Shown: piece after piece, positions 1-9,188 of the stretch
How the letters are laid out: each line of letters opens with the position of its first letter
Numbering within the stretch: position 1 is the first letter of the stretch
Source: Insolitispirillum peregrinum
GTDB lineage: Bacteria; Pseudomonadota; Alphaproteobacteria; Rhodospirillales; Rhodospirillaceae
Assembly: GCF_900156605.1 (NCBI RefSeq)
Contig: NZ_FTOA01000001.1
Span: forward strand, 1-64,000
Length of the DNA: 64,000 nt
Direction of reading: 5' to 3'
Made by a program: the position numbers and the translations under genes
Notes under the pieces: model-generated
Told to the model about the DNA's origin: nothing
The model's database searches: none
Seen by the model: only the letters and a program-made list of their open reading frames with translations

Positions 1-92
1 CCGCGTTCATGCCCCGCAGATCAGTGGCCGTTTGCGCCGATCCGGCCATGCAATTTGATATGTGCCATCAGTGCTATTATTTCCTAACCCCC
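1..92. other. Non-homologous DNA abutting truncated lactate permease; possible mobile-element end
   Basis: This short stretch begins exactly where the permease reading frame hits a stop (CTAG at 93-96). None of the three leftward frames continues the lactate permease family sequence that should follow FFSPILGWI. On the plus strand a frame open from base 1 stops at 85-87, only 6 bases from the junction, as the 3' end of a transposase often does. On the minus strand an ATG at 49-47 opens a frame that runs off the window. I recognise neither product. An insertion sequence end is an inference only; no second inverted repeat or target duplication can be seen here. Confidence 0.3.
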
Positions 93-1445
93 CTAGATCC
101 AGCCGAGGATCGGCGAGAAGAACGGGAAGGCGGCACCGGTGCCAGCCAGCAGCAGGGCGAGCGTCGAGGACAGGCCCGAGTAGTTGGCGACAAAGGCAAA
201 GCCCAGCACGGTACCGATGGTGTAGATCGGACGCTTCAGCTCGCTGACCGTTTCGACAAAGGTCTTCAGGCCTTGCGCCGGGCTCATCTTCAGCACGACC
301 ATCGAAATCAGGGCCGACAGCAGGATGGCGGTGCCGGTGGCCGAAATCAGATCCAGCTTGTAAACGGCATCCATCGCGGTGGCTTTGGCGACAATCGGGG
401 TGGCCTTCATCACCAGCTTGTCGAGGCCGGAAATCGGGAAGCTGATCACCGTGCTGTACAGCGCGCCGTCCTTGGCGAACAGGTCCTTGAACGGCTTCAG
501 GCTCCAGATGGTGACGACGGCGGTCAGGATCAGGAACGGCGACCACGCCTTGATGATCTGGCCGGTACCATAGACATGCGACGACTTTTCGATGTCGCTT
601 TCCTGGCCTTCGTTGAACCGGAAGATCCGCTTGGGCTTCCATACCTTCAGGAACAGGGTCAGGCAGACCAGGCTCAGCAGGGCCGAGGTGATGTCCGGCA
701 GCTCGGGGCCGATGTAGTTCGAGGTAAAGAACACCCCGAAGGCAAAGCTGCCACCGGCAACCAGAATGGCCGGCCAGGTTTCACGGATACCGCGCAGGCC
801 GTCCATGATAAAGATGATCCAGAACGGCACGAACAGCGCCAGCAGCGGCAGCTGACGCCCGGCCATCTGACCGATCTTGAAGGCGTCGATGCCGGTCACC
901 TTGCCCGCGACGATCATCGGAATACCCATCGCACCGAACGCCACCGGGGCGGTGTTGGCAATCAGGCACAGACCGGCGGCATACAGCGGGTTGAAGCCCA
1001 GACCGACCAGCAGGGCGGCGGTGATCGCCACCGGCGCGCCGAACCCGGCAGCACCTTCGAGGAAGGCTCCGAACGAAAAGCCGACCATCAGCATCTGCAG
1101 ACGCTGGTCTTCGGTGATCGACACCACCGAGGCGCGGATGATGTCGAACTGGCCGGTCTTGACGGTGATCTTGTACAGGAACACCGCCGCAACGATGATC
1201 CACGAAATCGGCCACAGGCCGTACAGGAAGCCATAGCCTGCCGACGCCAGCGCCATGCCGACCGGCATCTTGTAAAAGGCGATGGCAACTGCCAGCGAGA
1301 TCAGGACGGTGATCGTCCCGGCAATGTGGCCCTTCATGCGGAAGACGGCCAAAGCAACGAAGAAGAAGATGATGGGCAGGGCGGCGATCAGCGACGACAG
1401 CCAGATATTTCCTGCCGGATCATAAATTTGCGTCCAGGGCGACAT
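93..1445 (-). CDS. lctP: L-lactate permease (LctP/LldP family), C-terminally truncated
   Basis: This is a multi-pass inner-membrane lactate:proton symporter of the LctP family. The 450 residues contain at least ten hydrophobic segments and the family stretch [14 protein letters not shown] near residue 135. The ATG at 1445 follows GGAGGAAAC, a good ribosome site. Family members are about 530-550 residues; here the frame ends after FFSPILGWI, where E. coli LldP continues with GVFLTGSDTSSN and roughly 90 more residues carrying the last helices. The break coincides with the junction to unrelated DNA at base 92, so the gene is probably disrupted. It lies divergently from lutABC and dld, which oxidise the imported lactate. 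Identity is firm; function of the truncated product is doubtful. Confidence 0.9.
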   Translation of the reverse strand: MSPWTQIYDPAGNIWLSSLIAALPIIFFFVALAVFRMKGHIAGTITVLISLAVAIAFYKMPVGMALASAGYGFLYGLWPISWIIVAAVFLYKITVKTGQFDIIRASVVSITEDQRLQMLMVGFSFGAFLEGAAGFGAPVAITAALLVGLGFNPLYAAGLCLIANTAPVAFGAMGIPMIVAGKVTGIDAFKIGQMAGRQLPLLALFVPFWIIFIMDGLRGIRETWPAILVAGGSFAFGVFFTSNYIGPELPDITSALLSLVCLTLFLKVWKPKRIFRFNEGQESDIEKSSHVYGTGQIIKAWSPFLILTAVVTIWSLKPFKDLFAKDGALYSTVISFPISGLDKLVMKATPIVAKATAMDAVYKLDLISATGTAILLSALISMVVLKMSPAQGLKTFVETVSELKRPIYTIGTVLGFAFVANYSGLSSTLALLLAGTGAAFPFFSPILGWI

Positions 1446-2063
1446 GTTTCCTCCCGATATGCGGCCTGTGCCTGCTGGTAGGGCAGTGCGGCACAGGGTT
1501 TCAGCGACGGTGTGCCAGTTTTTTCACTGGGTGCGGCGCTGACCTGGTTGCTGGTGTGCGGAGCCATGCGGAAAACTGGAACCCCCTATCCGCATCCCGC
1601 TCTGGACCATCGCGCGCTAAACCTTAATCATGCGCAACGTTCCAGACCTCTCGTTTTGCAGCGTGGCCGGAAAACCGGGATCCGGTTTGCTGGCGGTGCT
1701 GTCGGCATTGTCCGGGACCGTTGACCGGCGTGCCGGATTGACATCCTGATGACTCGCGCCTAATTTGTTTCAAATGAAACTTATTGAGCCCGAGTATGAG
1801 CCCTGCGATTTTGCTGCCGCAGTTGATGGCTCGAACTGGTGGTTCGTTGGGGGCATTCGGTTGCAGAAAAATGGCCGGAAATCGCTAATGCTCTGCCGTA
1901 CCTTGATTTTCCGAAACTTTCTTACCCCTGGAGCATGTTTGGTAAAAAAAATGACCACGCTTTCGGAACGGATAACTCGATTTCCCGTATTTTGTAAACT
2001 GGAAAATAATCCGTCCCACCCCAAAATAATGTTCATGTTCGCCACAACGCACGGCTCCACACC
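1446..2063. other. Intergenic region between lctP and FCD-domain gene
   Basis: About 600 bases with no convincing gene. The part from about 1750 to 2040 is clearly more AT-rich than its surroundings and probably holds promoters for both flanking genes. Frames here are short, overlap each other and encode nothing I recognise. The only ordered element I see is the inverted repeat at 1767-1780. I looked in the frame upstream of 2064 for a missing helix-turn-helix: a TAA at 2007-2009 closes that frame and the sequence before it is not winged-helix-like. Confidence 0.5.
1767..1780. promoter_or_regulatory. Inverted repeat, possible operator
   Basis: GTTTCAAATGAAAC is a perfect 6+6 inverted repeat around a central AA, within the AT-rich part of the lctP upstream region. 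It is a candidate operator for a GntR/FCD-type lactate regulator. Chance occurrence of a 6-bp arm in AT-rich DNA is not negligible. Confidence 0.25.
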
Positions 2064-2669
2064 ATGCCCAATACCCCTACCGCCCCGGAATCGCTCGCGA
2101 TTGCGTCCGGGACTCCCCAACAGCATCGCGAGCCTTTTGCCCGTTTGCTGCACGCCCACCCGGAAACGGCGTTCGACTATCTGGAATTCCGCCGCCTGCT
2201 GGCCGGACAGATCACCGCCTTTGCCGCCGAACGGGGCAGCGAAGAGGACATGGTGCGACTCCAGCAGCGGATGCAGGAGCTTGAGGACGCCCACAGTCTG
2301 GATGATCCGGCGCAGGAAGCCGCTGCCGATGCGGCGTTTCATCAGGCGGTCTACCAGATGGCGGGCAATGCCATCATGACCCATGTGATGGGCACCCTGT
2401 TCCACATGCTGAAGGACGGAGTCTTCTACGACCGTTCGGACCTGTACCTGCGACGCGGGGTGCGGGATGGCTTCATGCGCCAGCACCGGGCGATTTACGC
2501 CGCGATTGTGGCGCGCAACCCCGAGGCGGCGCGGGCGGCGGCGGATGCCCACATTGCCTCGACCGCCGAGGCGCTGCGCGAGGCACAGCGGGCTGATCAG
2601 CGGCGCGAAGTGTCGGTGCGGCGGATGGAAGGGCTGGCGCTGACCCAGAAACCCCGGGGAGAGGAGTAA
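2064..2669 (+). CDS. FCD-domain protein related to LldR/PdhR regulators but lacking the HTH
   Basis: This 201-residue protein matches the effector half (FCD domain) of GntR-family lactate/pyruvate regulators. It is closely similar to residues from about 85 onward of the full-length regulator at 22228-23004: shared blocks include HPETxFxYLEFR, ADAAFHxAxY, FYDRSDLYLRRGVR and AxAHI. The metal-binding Asp/His positions (DAAFH, MRQHR, ADAHI) are kept. The N-terminal winged helix present in the paralogue is missing, and no in-frame upstream start exists before a stop at 2007-2009. The ATG has no clear ribosome site. It sits between lctP and lutA, where a lactate-responsive regulator is expected. 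It could be a decaying regulator or a DNA-free ligand-binding or dimerising protein. Confidence 0.75.
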   Translation: MPNTPTAPESLAIASGTPQQHREPFARLLHAHPETAFDYLEFRRLLAGQITAFAAERGSEEDMVRLQQRMQELEDAHSLDDPAQEAAADAAFHQAVYQMAGNAIMTHVMGTLFHMLKDGVFYDRSDLYLRRGVRDGFMRQHRAIYAAIVARNPEAARAAADAHIASTAEALREAQRADQRREVSVRRMEGLALTQKPRGEE

Positions 2670-2745
2670 GCCTCGACCGAGAATCCCACAAGCGAGGAAT
2701 AGCCCTCCCGATCTTGGACAATTAATTTTACCACTTCACTTCTTC

Positions 2746-2761
2746 GGTTAAATGATTTACC
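2746..2761. promoter_or_regulatory. Near-palindromic operator candidate upstream of lutA
   Basis: GGTTAAATGATTTACC reads as GGTAAAT-n-ATTTACC with one extra T, a nearly perfect inverted repeat ending 47 bases before the lutA ATG. GGT...ACC half-sites are typical of FadR-subfamily GntR regulators such as LldR and PdhR. The position suits repression of lutABC. The regulator is inferred, possibly the full-length one at 22228. Confidence 0.35.
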
Positions 2762-2808
2762 CATTGATTGCGGTCCCGGTAAGAGGGCCGAGATCATGAG
2801 GAGTCGTC

Positions 2809-3561
2809 ATGACCGCACATCAGTCGTCAGGGAAACCGGATACCGTCTACTTCTTCGGTACCTGCATCATTGACCTGTTCTATCCCCGGGCGGGCCTGGC
2901 CGGGATGGAACTGCTGAAACGGCATGGCCTGCGCGTGGTCTTCCCTCCCGGGCAAAGCTGTTGTGGCCAACCGGCGCGCAATTCCGGTTATCTGGATGAA
3001 GCGCGTGCGGTGGCCCTTCAGCAAATTGACAGCTTCCCGCAGGACTGGCCGATTGTGGTGCCGTCGGGGTCTTGTGCGGGGATGATGAAAACCCACTATC
3101 CCGACCTGTTCGAAGGCCGTCCCGAACACGCCAAAGCGGTGGCCTTCTCGCAGCGGGTCCATGAACTGACCGATTTCCTCGTCACCGTGTTGCAGGTAAA
3201 ACTGGAAGACAAGGGCGAGCCGGTGAAAGTCACCTGGCACGGCTCCTGCCACTCGATGCGCGAGATGGGGGTGGTCGATCAGCCGAAGGAACTGCTGCGG
3301 CAGTTGTCCAACGTCACCCTGATCGAAAACCCGCGCGAGAAAGAATGCTGCGGCTTTGGCGGCACCTTTGCCGTGCGCCAGCCGGAAATCTCGGCGGCGA
3401 TGGTCGGCGACAAAGTGGCGGCCCTCGAAGAAACCGGTGCCAGCGAAGTGCTGTCCGGGGACTGTGGCTGCCTGATGAACATCACCGGCGCGATGGACAA
3501 GGCCAAAAAGCCGATGGGTGGCCGACACATTGCCGAGTTCCTGCTGGAGCGCTGCAAATGA
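2809..3561 (+). CDS. lutA: L-lactate utilisation protein LutA (cysteine-rich Fe-S subunit)
   Basis: LutA (YkgE/LldE) is a cytoplasmic subunit of the LutABC complex, which oxidises L-lactate to pyruvate. The 250-residue length is normal for the family. Two cysteine-rich CCG domains are visible: C19 with C51-C52 (SCCGQP) and C89, then C147-H148 (GSCH), C180-C181 (ECCGFGG) and C219/C221 (DCGC). These ligate iron-sulfur clusters. The start is set by AGGAG, 6 bases before the ATG. The stop codon overlaps the lutB start (ATGA), so lutABC is translated as one unit. A GntR-type operator candidate lies just upstream. Confidence 0.95.
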   Translation: MTAHQSSGKPDTVYFFGTCIIDLFYPRAGLAGMELLKRHGLRVVFPPGQSCCGQPARNSGYLDEARAVALQQIDSFPQDWPIVVPSGSCAGMMKTHYPDLFEGRPEHAKAVAFSQRVHELTDFLVTVLQVKLEDKGEPVKVTWHGSCHSMREMGVVDQPKELLRQLSNVTLIENPREKECCGFGGTFAVRQPEISAAMVGDKVAALEETGASEVLSGDCGCLMNITGAMDKAKKPMGGRHIAEFLLERCK

Positions 3562-4979
3562 GCGGAGATTTCACCCAACGCGCGCCGGGGGCGCTGAACG
3601 ATCCGACCCTGCGGCGGAATTTCCGCCGGGCGATGGACGGCCTGATGACCAAGCGGGCGGCCCAGTTCCAGGACACCGCAGCGTGGAATGCCCTGCGTGC
3701 CCGTGGTGCGGCTGTCAAGGCGCGGGTGGTGTCAAAGCTGCCCGAGCTGCTGGAGCAACTGGAAGCCAACTGCACCGCCAACGGCATCACCGTCCACTGG
3801 GCGGAAAGCACCGCCGAAGCCAACGCCATCGTGCTGGAGATCCTGCAGGCCGCCGGGGCCAAAAAGGTGATCAAGGGCAAGTCGATGGTGTCCGAGGAAA
3901 TGGAGCTGAACCATTACCTTGGCGACCATGGCATCAAGGCGGTCGAGTCCGATCTGGGCGAATACATCATCCAGTTGGCGGGCGAAGCACCGTCGCACAT
4001 CGTGATGCCCTGCATCCACAAAAACAAAAGCGAAATTGCCGCGCTGTTTGCCGAGCATATCGACGGTCTGGGCTATACCGAGGACGTTGATACGCTGACC
4101 GCCGCCGCCCGCAAGGCATTGCGCAACGAATTTGCCACCGCCGACGCCGGGATTTCCGGGGTCAACTTTGCGGTGGCCGAAACCGGCACGCTGGTGCTGG
4201 TGGAAAACGAAGGCAATGGCCGTCTGTCCACCACCCTGCCGCCGCTGCACATCGCCCTGATGGGCATTGAAAAGCTGGCCGAAACGCTGGAAGACATTCC
4301 GCCGTTGCTGTCCCTGTTGCCGCGTTCGGCCACCGGGCAGGCGATCACCACCTACGTCAACATGATCTCCAGCCCGCGCAAGCCGGGCGAAAAGGACGGA
4401 CCGGAACAGGTCCATCTGGTGCTGCTCGACAGTGGGCGGTCGCGGGTTTATGCCGATGAACAGTTGCGCGATACCCTGCGCTGCATTCGCTGTGGTGCCT
4501 GCATGAACCACTGCCCGGTCTATTCGCGCGTTGGCGGTCATACCTACAAGTTCGTCTATCCCGGCCCGATTGGCAAAATCCTGACCCCGCAACTCGAGGG
4601 TCTGGATTGCGCTGGCGATCAGCCGCACGCTTCGACCCTGTGCAATGCCTGCGTCGAAGTCTGCCCGGTGAAAATCCCGATTGCCGACCTGCTGGTGCGC
4701 CTGCGCGGCGAGTCGGTGCATTCCAGCGACAGTCCGGCGGTCAAGGGTGCCGGATCGCGGCACAACTGGCGCGAGGCGCTGGTGTGGCGCGGGTGGAAAT
4801 TCATGTACTCGCACCCGCTGGCCTACGCGGCGGGAGCCAAGGTTCTCAGCCGTCTGGGCAACGCCATCCCCGATAGCGCGCCGATGATCCGGGAATGGAC
4901 CTCGGTGCGCAATCGCCCGAAGTTTGCTGGCAAGACCCTGCACGAACTGGTCCGTGAAGAGGGCTATGACCATGAATAA
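3558..4979 (+). CDS. lutB: L-lactate utilisation protein LutB (Fe-S oxidoreductase subunit)
   Basis: LutB (YkgF/LldF) is the 4Fe-4S subunit of the L-lactate oxidising LutABC complex. The ATG at 3558 overlaps the lutA stop and gives 473 residues, close to the 475 of E. coli YkgF. The LUD domain occupies roughly residues 65-290. It is followed by two ferredoxin-like clusters, CIRCGACMNHCP near residue 309 and CNACVEVCP near residue 361, and a short C-terminal LutB-specific tail. The same frame is open further upstream into lutA, but the start at 3558 is the one consistent with translational coupling and family length. Confidence 0.95.
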   Translation: MSGDFTQRAPGALNDPTLRRNFRRAMDGLMTKRAAQFQDTAAWNALRARGAAVKARVVSKLPELLEQLEANCTANGITVHWAESTAEANAIVLEILQAAGAKKVIKGKSMVSEEMELNHYLGDHGIKAVESDLGEYIIQLAGEAPSHIVMPCIHKNKSEIAALFAEHIDGLGYTEDVDTLTAAARKALRNEFATADAGISGVNFAVAETGTLVLVENEGNGRLSTTLPPLHIALMGIEKLAETLEDIPPLLSLLPRSATGQAITTYVNMISSPRKPGEKDGPEQVHLVLLDSGRSRVYADEQLRDTLRCIRCGACMNHCPVYSRVGGHTYKFVYPGPIGKILTPQLEGLDCAGDQPHASTLCNACVEVCPVKIPIADLLVRLRGESVHSSDSPAVKGAGSRHNWREALVWRGWKFMYSHPLAYAAGAKVLSRLGNAIPDSAPMIREWTSVRNRPKFAGKTLHELVREEGYDHE

Positions 4980-5631
4980 CAGCGCCACCGCCCGGGCCAA
5001 CATTCTGGCCCGTCTGAAAGCCGCCCCGCGCACCGCCGTTCCCGAGCGTCCCGAGTGGCAGCCGCCGGTCTATGATGCCGATGAGCGGGTGAACCGCTTT
5101 GCCAGTGTGATCGAGGCCTCCCATGCCGAGGTCTATCACACCTCCGCCGACGCCTGGCCCGCCCTGCTGGCCGAGGTGATGCAGCGCCATGGTCTGGACT
5201 CGTTGATGTACGCGCCGGGCACCGTTGATGGTCAGCAGGTGGCGACGGCATGGGGGACGCTGGAGCAGGCTCCGGCGCTGGTGCCCTATGACCGCCCGGT
5301 CGAAGAGTTGAAGGACACCTTGGTCAACGGCGTTGCCGCTGGCCTGACCGCCACCCGCGCCGCCATTGCCGAAACCGGCTCGCTGGTGCTGTGGCCGACG
5401 GCGGAAGAACCCCGCCTGATGAGCCTGTTGCCGCCGGTTCATGTCGCGGTGGTGCGGGCGGAAACGGTGGTGGATACCCTGGCGGTCCTGATGGCCTCCC
5501 AGCACTGGGCACAGCAGATGCCGACCAACGTGGTGCTGGTTTCCGGGCCGTCCAAGACCGCTGACATTGAACAAACGCTCGCCTATGGCGTGCATGGCCC
5601 GAAAGAACTCATCGTCCTGATCGTGCACTGA
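4972..5631 (+). CDS. lutC: L-lactate utilisation protein LutC (LUD domain)
   Basis: LutC (YkgG/LldG) is the third subunit of the LutABC L-lactate oxidising complex. It is a 219-residue LUD-domain protein with the family block GLTATRAAIAETGSLVL and the C-terminal GPSKTADIEQTLAYGVHGP. It overlaps the end of lutB. Two ATGs are possible, 4966 and 4972. AAGAGGG ends at 4963, so 4972 has the better spacing (8 bases) and is chosen. No Fe-S motif is present, as normal for this subunit. Confidence 0.93.
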   Translation: MNNSATARANILARLKAAPRTAVPERPEWQPPVYDADERVNRFASVIEASHAEVYHTSADAWPALLAEVMQRHGLDSLMYAPGTVDGQQVATAWGTLEQAPALVPYDRPVEELKDTLVNGVAAGLTATRAAIAETGSLVLWPTAEEPRLMSLLPPVHVAVVRAETVVDTLAVLMASQHWAQQMPTNVVLVSGPSKTADIEQTLAYGVHGPKELIVLIVH

Positions 5632-5705
5632 TCCTTTCATCATAACAGCAAGAACCGTCAAACCGGCTTTCAGTGCAGCTCCTGGCCCTACCCGAGAGTC
5701 TGTCC

Positions 5706-8495
5706 ATGAACAGTATTGCCCCAGTCCCCCGCACCCGGCGCGATTATGACGCGCTGGCGCGCGAGATGTCCGCCTTCATTCCGTCCGAACGCCTGATCCG
5801 CGACCCGTTGCGGACGCTGGCCTATGGCACGGATGCCAGTTTCTATCGGTTGATCCCGCAAATCGTGGTCAAGGCGGACAGCGAGGCGGAGGTCTTGCGG
5901 CTGCTCGATCTGTGCCGCCAGTACGACGCGCCGCTGACCTTCCGCGCCGCCGGAACCAGCCTGTCCGGGCAGGCGGTAACCGATTCCGTCCTGCTGGTGC
6001 TGGGCGATCGCTGGAACGGGGTGGTGATCGAAGACGATGGCCGCCGCATCCGCCTGCAACCCGGTGTGATCGGGGCGGAAGCCAACCGCCGTCTGGCGGC
6101 CTTTGCCCGCAAGATCGGCCCTGATCCGGCCTCGATTGACTCGGCCAAAATCGGCGGGATTGCGGCGAACAACTCGTCGGGCATGTGCTGCGGAACCTCG
6201 GACAACAGCTATAAGACGCTGCTGTCGATGCGGCTGATTCTGGCCGATGGCACGCTGGTCGATACCGGCGACGCCGCCAGCGTGGCGGCGTTCCGGGTCA
6301 GCCATGCCGACTTGCTGAGCGAGCTGGCCACTCTGGGGCGGACCACCCGCGACACCCCGGCACTGGCCGAGCGTATTCGCAGCAAGTTTGCCATCAAGAA
6401 CACCACCGGCTATGGCCTGAACGCCCTGGTGGACTTTGAAGACCCGATTGACATCCTGCAACACCTGCTGATCGGGTCGGAAGGGACACTGGGCTTCATT
6501 GCCGAGATCACCTATCGCACCGTCCCCGAACACGCCCACAAGGCCAGCGCCCTGTTGCTGTTCCCCGACATTGCCGAGGCCTGCCGGGCGGTGACGCTGC
6601 TGAAGCCGTCGCCGGTGTCGGCGGTCGAGCTGATGGACCGGGCGGCGCTGAAGTCGGTGGAAGACAAGCCGGGCATGCCGCCGGAGATCATCGGTGTGGC
6701 CGATGGGGTGACCGCGCTGCTGGTGGAAACCCGCGCCGAAGACGCCGCCGGTCTGGCCGCCAACATTGCGGCGATCAAACAGGTGCTGACCGCTGTCACC
6801 ACCCTGCATCCGGCCTCGTTCACCAGCAACCCGGACGAATTCGGCACGCTGTGGAAAATCCGCAAGGGGTTGTTCCCGGCGGTCGGTGCGGTGCGCAAGA
6901 CCGGCACCACGGTGATCATCGAAGACGTGGCGTTCAAGATTCCCGATCTGGCGCAGGCAACCCTTGATCTTCAGGCGCTGTTCCTCAAGCACGGCTATAC
7001 CGAAGCGATCATTTTCGGCCACGCGCTGGACGGCAACCTGCACTTCGTGTTCACCCAGGACTTTGGCGACCGCGCCGAGGTCGAACGCTACGCCGCCTTT
7101 ATGGATGACGTCTGCGCGCTGGTGGTGGAAAAGTACGACGGCTCGCTGAAGGCCGAACACGGGACGGGCCGCAACATGGCGCCGTTCGTCGAAATGGAAT
7201 GGGGCCGTGACGCCTATGCCCTGATGGTGCGGATCAAGGAATTGCTCGATCCGGCGGTGTTGCTGAATCCGGGGGTGATCCTCGACCAGAACCCGCAGGC
7301 CCACCTGCAAAACCTGAAACCGCTGCCGCCCGCCGATCCGCTGGTTGACACCTGCATCGAATGCGGGTTCTGTGAACGCATGTGCCCCTCGCACGGGCTG
7401 ACCCTGTCGCCGCGCCAGCGCATCACCGGCTGGCGCGAAATCTCCCGGCAGGCGGTGAACGGCAATCCGGCGACCGAACTGCGCGCGCTGTACGACTATC
7501 AGGGCATTGATACCTGCGCCGCCTGTGGCCTGTGTTCGATGGCCTGCCCGGTGGGGATCGAAACCGGCTTGCTGACCAAGGCGTTGCGTGGGCGGAAGCT
7601 GACCGCGACCCAAAAGACCGTTGGCGGGATAGCGGCAAAGCACTTTGGCACCGCCATGGGGCTGGCGCGGGTCGGACTGACGGCGGGCCGGGTGGCCCAG
7701 TCGCTGACCGGCGGGGCATTCCCCAAACTCGGCGCCTCGCTGCCGCGTCCCGGCCATGTCCCGGCGGCGTCAACGCAGGACGGGACGCCGGTGGTCTATG
7801 TCCCCAGTTGCGCCACCCGCACCCTCGGCCCGGCGGTTGATGCGCCGGAACAGGACGCGGTACCGGACCGGATGAAAGCCCTGCTGGAAAAGGCTGGCTT
7901 CCGGGTGATCTTCCCGGCGCGGCTGGGCGATCTGTGCTGTGGGCAGTCGTTTGAAACCAAGGGGATGATGGATCTGGCGAATGCCAAGTCCTCGGAAATG
8001 GAAGCGGCGTTGCTGGCGGCCTCGGACAACGGGCGTATCCCGGTGCTGATGGATGCCTCGGCCTGCACCATGCGGCTGAAGAAGGTGCTCGACACGCGGC
8101 TGACGGTGCTGGATTCGATTGAATTCCTGCATGATCAGGTGCTGCCGCGCCTGCACGTCACCCCGCAGGCCGAGCCGGTGCTGGTGCATCTGAACTGTTC
8201 GGCCCGCCGGATGGGGCTGGATGGCAAGATGGTGGCGCTGGCCAAGGCCTGCGCCCACGAGGTGGTGGTCCCCGAAGGCGTCGGCTGCTGCGGCTTTGCC
8301 GGTGACAAGGGCTTTACCCTGCCGGCGCTGAACGACCACGCCCTGCGGCGTCTGCCCGAAAGCGTCAGCGAGCGGGCCGAAGGCGGCTATTCGTCGAACC
8401 GCACCTGCGAAATCGGCCTGTCGGACCACTCCGGCAAGCCCTATCGCTCGATTGCCTACCTGCTCGACCGGGTGTCGGTGGCAAGGAAGGGTTGA
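5706..8495 (+). CDS. dld: D-lactate dehydrogenase, FAD and Fe-S type (Dld-II family)
   Basis: This 929-residue flavoprotein fits the Shewanella Dld-II family, which oxidises D-lactate to pyruvate and passes electrons to the quinone pool. An FAD-binding PCMH domain covers about residues 30-270 (FRAAGTSLSGQAV, KIGGIAANNSSGMCCGT). An FAD-oxidase C-terminal domain follows to about 530. Two 4Fe-4S motifs are CIECGFCERMCP near 549 and CAACGLCSMACP near 603. Two CCG domains contain DLCCGQ near 741 and GVGCCGF near 860. The ATG at 5706 gives the family length. It is 74 bases after lutC on the same strand, so D- and L-lactate oxidation are probably co-expressed. A related YdiJ-type oxidase role for D-2-hydroxy acids cannot be excluded. 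Confidence 0.88.
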   Translation: MNSIAPVPRTRRDYDALAREMSAFIPSERLIRDPLRTLAYGTDASFYRLIPQIVVKADSEAEVLRLLDLCRQYDAPLTFRAAGTSLSGQAVTDSVLLVLGDRWNGVVIEDDGRRIRLQPGVIGAEANRRLAAFARKIGPDPASIDSAKIGGIAANNSSGMCCGTSDNSYKTLLSMRLILADGTLVDTGDAASVAAFRVSHADLLSELATLGRTTRDTPALAERIRSKFAIKNTTGYGLNALVDFEDPIDILQHLLIGSEGTLGFIAEITYRTVPEHAHKASALLLFPDIAEACRAVTLLKPSPVSAVELMDRAALKSVEDKPGMPPEIIGVADGVTALLVETRAEDAAGLAANIAAIKQVLTAVTTLHPASFTSNPDEFGTLWKIRKGLFPAVGAVRKTGTTVIIEDVAFKIPDLAQATLDLQALFLKHGYTEAIIFGHALDGNLHFVFTQDFGDRAEVERYAAFMDDVCALVVEKYDGSLKAEHGTGRNMAPFVEMEWGRDAYALMVRIKELLDPAVLLNPGVILDQNPQAHLQNLKPLPPADPLVDTCIECGFCERMCPSHGLTLSPRQRITGWREISRQAVNGNPATELRALYDYQGIDTCAACGLCSMACPVGIETGLLTKALRGRKLTATQKTVGGIAAKHFGTAMGLARVGLTAGRVAQSLTGGAFPKLGASLPRPGHVPAASTQDGTPVVYVPSCATRTLGPAVDAPEQDAVPDRMKALLEKAGFRVIFPARLGDLCCGQSFETKGMMDLANAKSSEMEAALLAASDNGRIPVLMDASACTMRLKKVLDTRLTVLDSIEFLHDQVLPRLHVTPQAEPVLVHLNCSARRMGLDGKMVALAKACAHEVVVPEGVGCCGFAGDKGFTLPALNDHALRRLPESVSERAEGGYSSNRTCEIGLSDHSGKPYRSIAYLLDRVSVARKG

Positions 8496-8502
8496 TGAAA
8501 CG

Positions 8503-8531
8503 ATGGGGGGTCTGACAACAGGCCCCCCGAT
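8503..8531. terminator. Bidirectional hairpin between dld and the HAD gene
   Basis: The arms TGGGGGG-tCTG and CAGG-CCCCCCGA form a GC-rich hairpin in the 39-base gap between the convergent dld and HAD phosphatase genes. On the dld side it is followed by a T-containing stretch. It probably ends both transcripts. Confidence 0.6.
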
Positions 8532-8534
8532 TGT

Positions 8535-9188
8535 TTACAGGCTCCAGTCCAGCGTCAGCCAGCCGTGCGCCTGCGCATGGTCGGCAAGGCGGGGGTCGGG
8601 GTTGACCACAAACGCCCGTTCGGTGGCGGTCAACAGCGGCACGTCGTTGATGCTGTCGCTGTAGCCGTGGCTACCGGCCAGTGTCTCGCCCTGCTCGGCC
8701 AGCCAGGCGTGCAGGCGGTCAACCTTGCCCTGCTGATAGGTCAGAATGCCGGTAGTGTCGCCGCTGTAACGCTCGCCGTCCTGTTCCAACTGGATGGCGA
8801 GGGCTTCGCTGACCCCCAGATGGGCGGCGATGCGCTGGACCAGATGCTCGCCGGTGGCGGAAATCACCACACAGCGCCAGCCGTCCTGTTGATAACGGGC
8901 CAGTGTCTCCCGCGCCTGCGGATAGACGATCGGGCTGATCTCCTGCGCAATGAAACGCTCAACCCATCCGTCCACCTCGTCCTGTCTGCGCCCGGCCAGC
9001 GGTTGCAGGGTAAAGCGCATGTAGTCTTCCATCTTCAGCGCGCCCTCGCGGTAGGCGCGCATCATTTCGGCTTCCTGCGGCAACATGGCGGCATCGGCCA
9101 GCCCTTCGGCGACCAGAAAGCGCAGCCACAGGGTGGCGCTGTCGCCAGCAATCAGGGTGTCATCAAGATCAAAAAGCGCCAGCGGCAT
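8535..9188 (-). CDS. HAD-IB family phosphatase (SerB-like)
   Basis: A 217-residue soluble phosphatase of the HAD superfamily, subclass IB, to which phosphoserine phosphatase belongs. Motif I is FDLDDTL with nucleophile D7 and acid/base D9. Motif II is VISATGEHL, motif III is the Lys of QGKVDRL, and motif IV is GYSDSINDVPLL. A helical cap lies between motifs I and II. The ATG abuts the stop of the upstream ABC ATPase gene, so it is the last gene of a six-gene uptake operon. Its likely task is to remove phosphate from the imported compound or its breakdown product. The exact substrate (phosphoserine, phosphoethanolamine or another monoester) cannot be read from sequence. Confidence 0.85.
   Translation of the reverse strand: MPLALFDLDDTLIAGDSATLWLRFLVAEGLADAAMLPQEAEMMRAYREGALKMEDYMRFTLQPLAGRRQDEVDGWVERFIAQEISPIVYPQARETLARYQQDGWRCVVISATGEHLVQRIAAHLGVSEALAIQLEQDGERYSGDTTGILTYQQGKVDRLHAWLAEQGETLAGSHGYSDSINDVPLLTATERAFVVNPDPRLADHAQAHGWLTLDWSL

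Noticed and set aside
9-1481. 490-codon plus-strand frame antisense to lctP
   Set aside because: It is rich in Arg, Gln, Gly and Asp, the pattern of an antisense shadow in GC-rich DNA; the minus strand encodes a clear permease.
1765-2379. 204-codon plus-strand frame upstream of and overlapping the FCD gene
   Set aside because: Its second half is an out-of-frame reading of the FCD gene, and the first half is AT-rich intergenic DNA without similarity to an HTH.
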